Positions 57,101 to 58,352 of a stretch of DNA of 58,352 bases are shown in pieces (within the stretch, counting starts at the first letter, position 1; every line of letters starts with the position of its first letter). The notes under the pieces are model-generated. The model was not told where the DNA came from. It saw only the letters and a list, made by a program, of their open reading frames with translations, and searched no databases. The stretch comes from Sinomicrobium pectinilyticum (GTDB taxonomy: Bacteria > Bacteroidota > Bacteroidia > Flavobacteriales > Flavobacteriaceae): assembly GCF_003725735.1 (NCBI RefSeq), contig NZ_RJTM01000096.1, positions 1 to 58,352 of the forward strand, given 5' to 3'. The position numbers and the translations under genes are program-made.

Positions 57101-57218
57101 ACTCCAGCGCTTTTTCATAATCCTTGTCGTTATAAGTATATACTTCAGACATTTGCGCCATTGCCGTCATCGTAAAACAACAACTCGCAAAAAGCGGGAT
57201 AACCTTTCTGTAATGCAT
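54192..57218 (-). CDS. Large secreted TPR-repeat protein
   Basis: A 1008-residue protein with a signal peptide (ending TAMAQ) and tetratricopeptide-type repeats throughout, such as YEKALELYNNKQYRAAQLAF and YDQAITYLERYLEDN, many ending in Tyr-Pro-x-Ser (NYPTS, YPGSG, YPDSD). Such long periplasmic TPR proteins act as scaffolds. I chose the ATG at 57218: the in-frame extension upstream is not a signal sequence, and the -7 box at 57240-57247 would fall inside it. Its downstream partner is the beta-barrel protein. Confidence 0.88.
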   Translation of the reverse strand: MHYRKVIPLFASCCFTMTAMAQMSEVYTYNDKDYEKALELYNNKQYRAAQLAFEKVKMQTKDEEVEANSAYYVAGSAIRLEQLGADKLMENFVRNYPTSTKRNTAYIDAGDYYFSNGKYPQALKWYSKAEDQGMSAKERDAFNFKKGYALFTVKRYADAKTYLNRVATSEEYGPRAKYYLGYMAYEGDDYNEANQYFEQVSGEEELSKNLSYYQADMNFKAGKFEEAIRLAKEQLPKSGPNEVSELNKIIGESYFNLKQYEAAVPYLKAYKGKQGKWNNTDFYQLGYAYYKQDDYENAISQFNKIVGGNDFVAQNAYYHLAECYLKTDKKQQALNAFRNASQMDFDERIQEDALLNYARLSYDIGNPYQSVPEVLLSFIEKYPGSGYKQEIEGLLVDSYVTSKDYDAALQVLQKNNSYSNKETYQKVAFYRGVELFRDGKYEEAGEYFDKSAKEPQNRNYLARAIYWRGETAYLSNKYDQAIVDFKDFINSPAAPVTPEYDRVNYQLGYTYFKQKNYDQAITYLERYLEDNTGQDRERVSDAWLRLGDSYFVVGKYWPAMEAYNKAIAMKEAHTDYAHFQKAISYGFVDRTPTKIEELDKFIKNYPDSDLRDDAMYELGNTYVAQNQVSAGVGIYNRLIKEYPLSPYVPKSMLREGLVYYNAEENDKALEKFRSVVNYYPDTPEALQAVSTAKLIYVDMGRVDEYASWVKGLDFVEVTDAELDNATFESAEKQYAQNNTAEAIKGFEAYLNKFPKGLHALEAHFYTAQSYFLKGDKARAVSHYEKVTEQGRNEFTEQSLTRLGQIFLDEDNYRKAIPVLKQLEEVSGSSQNLIFARSNLMKANYELKNYPEAIRYAQEVLRNDNTDNRIKSDAHTMIARAAIETGDEAAAKKAYAEVGKIATGSLAAEALYYDAYFKNKEGAYEASNKSIQKLASDYSGYKEFGAKGLVLMAKNFYAMDDAFQATYILESVINNFEDYPDVVLEARNELSRIKGEEAKRNSSVNPNNN

Positions 57219-57239
57219 AAATGATATTTTTTCGTCACT

Positions 57240-57247
57240 CAAAGATA
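57240..57247 (-). promoter_or_regulatory. Putative -7 box for the TPR-barrel operon
   Basis: Minus-strand TATCTTTG matches TAnnTTTG, 22 bases before the chosen ATG. The -33 element is weak. Confidence 0.45.
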
Positions 57248-57506
57248 ACCGAATATACAACCTATAACGCAGCTTTTCATTTATAATTATCCACAATGAG
57301 ATTAACGGGTAGTAAATCAGAGTTTCCTTTACAATTCTGCTCTTACGGGATTGCGGAACCATAGTTTCACACATGCCAAACCCTAAATAGAGGATGATAA
57401 ACCGAGGGATTTTTTTACTTTTGACATATGTTCTCATGAATTTAACGATACATCCCGGACCCCGACTCTTAACTTTTATTATTTTTACCTCCGTAAAACC
57501 CGAAAT

Positions 57507-58190
57507 ATGTCGAATACCATCGTAGAACTAAGAGATGTTGCCATCTATCAGAGAGAAAACCTGGTGCTCAGTGAAATAAACCTGAGCGTAAACAAGGGAG
57601 AGTTCGTTTATCTCATCGGAAAGACCGGAAGCGGTAAGAGTAGTTTTATGAAGACGCTTTACGGGGATCTGCCACTTACGCAGGGTTCCGGTATGGTTAC
57701 GGATTTTGACCTGAGGGCACTGAAAGAAAGGGATATCCCATTTCTGCGACGCAAGCTCGGTATTGTATTCCAGGACTTTAACCTGCTGCCGGACCGGACG
57801 ATAAACGACAACCTTCTTTTTGTATTAAAAGCTACCGGGTGGAAGGACAAGGAAGAAATGGCCGCTAAAATAGAAGAGGTACTGGGCCGTGTAGGCATGA
57901 AGACCAAAGGTTTTAAATTTCCGCATCAGCTATCGGGCGGGGAACAGCAACGTGTTGCTATTGCCCGGGCACTGCTCAACGACCCGGAACTGATCCTTGC
58001 CGACGAACCCACCGGAAACCTGGACCCGCAAACCAGTGTAGAAGTTATGAAGGTATTACAGGAAATAAACCGCAACGGCCGGACTATCCTCATGGCCACA
58101 CATGACTATGCCCTGTTGCTGAAATTCCCTTCCAAAACCCTGAAATGCGATGGCAGCAAAGTGTTTGAGGTGGTACAGAAAAGCGTCTGA
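57507..58190 (+). CDS. ftsE: FtsE-like ABC transporter ATP-binding protein
   Basis: A 227-residue ABC ATPase. Walker A is GKTGSGKSS, the Q-loop is VFQDFNLL, the signature is [15 protein letters not shown], Walker B is LILADEPTG, and the switch His is in ATHDYALL. Best match by pattern is FtsE, the ATPase that with FtsX activates septal hydrolases; LolD/MacB-type ATPases are close relatives. No permease gene follows within the 160 bases left in the window, so the partner is elsewhere. Confidence 0.85.
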   Translation: MSNTIVELRDVAIYQRENLVLSEINLSVNKGEFVYLIGKTGSGKSSFMKTLYGDLPLTQGSGMVTDFDLRALKERDIPFLRRKLGIVFQDFNLLPDRTINDNLLFVLKATGWKDKEEMAAKIEEVLGRVGMKTKGFKFPHQLSGGEQQRVAIARALLNDPELILADEPTGNLDPQTSVEVMKVLQEINRNGRTILMATHDYALLLKFPSKTLKCDGSKVFEVVQKSV

Positions 58191-58352
58191 AGGCCAAGCA
58201 TAAAACCCGGGGAATGTTATCGGCACCAAACGCATCCCTATGTGCAGGTGCTGCTCCGGATTCCTTTTCACCCTTCACTTACGGATACAAAAAGGCACTT
58301 TCAGAAGTAAGCCAATTTCCCAAAAAATAAACAACGAACTCAGGTAATTTTT
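58191..58352. other. Window end, no gene seen
   Basis: I see no supported coding region or structure in the last 160 bases. Confidence 0.4.

Noticed and set aside
57507-58190. FtsE-like ATPase as the exporter for the graspetide
   Set aside because: It is a short ATPase without membrane or peptidase domain, 5 kb away and separated by an opposite-strand operon; sequence fits FtsE better.

Overview
This window comes from a member of the Bacteroidota, most likely the family Flavobacteriaceae. The evidence is the gliding genes gldB and gldC side by side, a dcw cluster in the usual Bacteroidota order and without murF or ddl, TAnnTTTG-type -7 promoter boxes, an ECF sigma/anti-sigma/outer-membrane operon, TPR and beta-barrel envelope proteins, and a DnaG primase whose N-terminal zinc ligands are replaced in the way I recall for flavobacterial primases. 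I cannot fix the genus from sequence alone.

Layout. 1-498: a MITE-like palindromic repeat next to a large WG-repeat protein (minus). 3545-11262: DUF4230 protein, GH3 glycosidase, AsmA-like protein, a Crp/Fnr regulator and a RidA-family protein with a CRP-like palindrome between the last two. 11263-20592: an accessory island next to tRNA-Arg. It carries one highly reducing polyketide synthase (KS-AT-DH-ER-KR-ACP), a stand-alone thioester reductase, a frameshifted transposase fragment and a truncated XRE-type regulator. 20768-37290 (minus): yqeY and the division/cell-wall cluster, transcribed in the order mraZ-rsmH-ftsL-ftsI-murE-mraY-murD-ftsW-murG-murC-ftsQ-ftsA-ftsZ, with triple MraZ boxes in front. 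37659-44289: alpha/beta hydrolase, engB, gldC, gldB, nadE, a response regulator whose phosphoacceptor Asp is Glu, and dnaG. 44501-48064 (minus): polyprenyl diphosphate synthase, then sigma factor, anti-sigma-like protein and outer-membrane barrel. 48214-49771: GNAT, LOG-family and VOC-family enzymes. 49908-52260: a microviridin-type graspetide (omega-ester peptide) operon. 52342-57218 (minus): a large TPR protein followed by a beta-barrel protein. 57507-58190: FtsE-like ATPase.

Two biosynthetic systems stand out. The graspetide operon has an 80-residue precursor with a PFFANFLE leader helix, two microviridin-type core repeats (TLKFPSDQEED and TQKFPSDDDEE) and a degenerate third repeat between them. 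It is followed by an amide-type (MvdC/MdnB-like) and an ester-type (MvdD/MdnC-like) ATP-grasp ligase, with a hairpin terminator separating precursor from enzymes. The island encodes a complete fully reducing single-module PKS without a thioesterase, paired with a separate NAD(P)-dependent thioester reductase, which suggests a reduced lipid-like polyketide released as aldehyde or alcohol. Both families are known; the particular architectures look unusual to me. I could run no database search.
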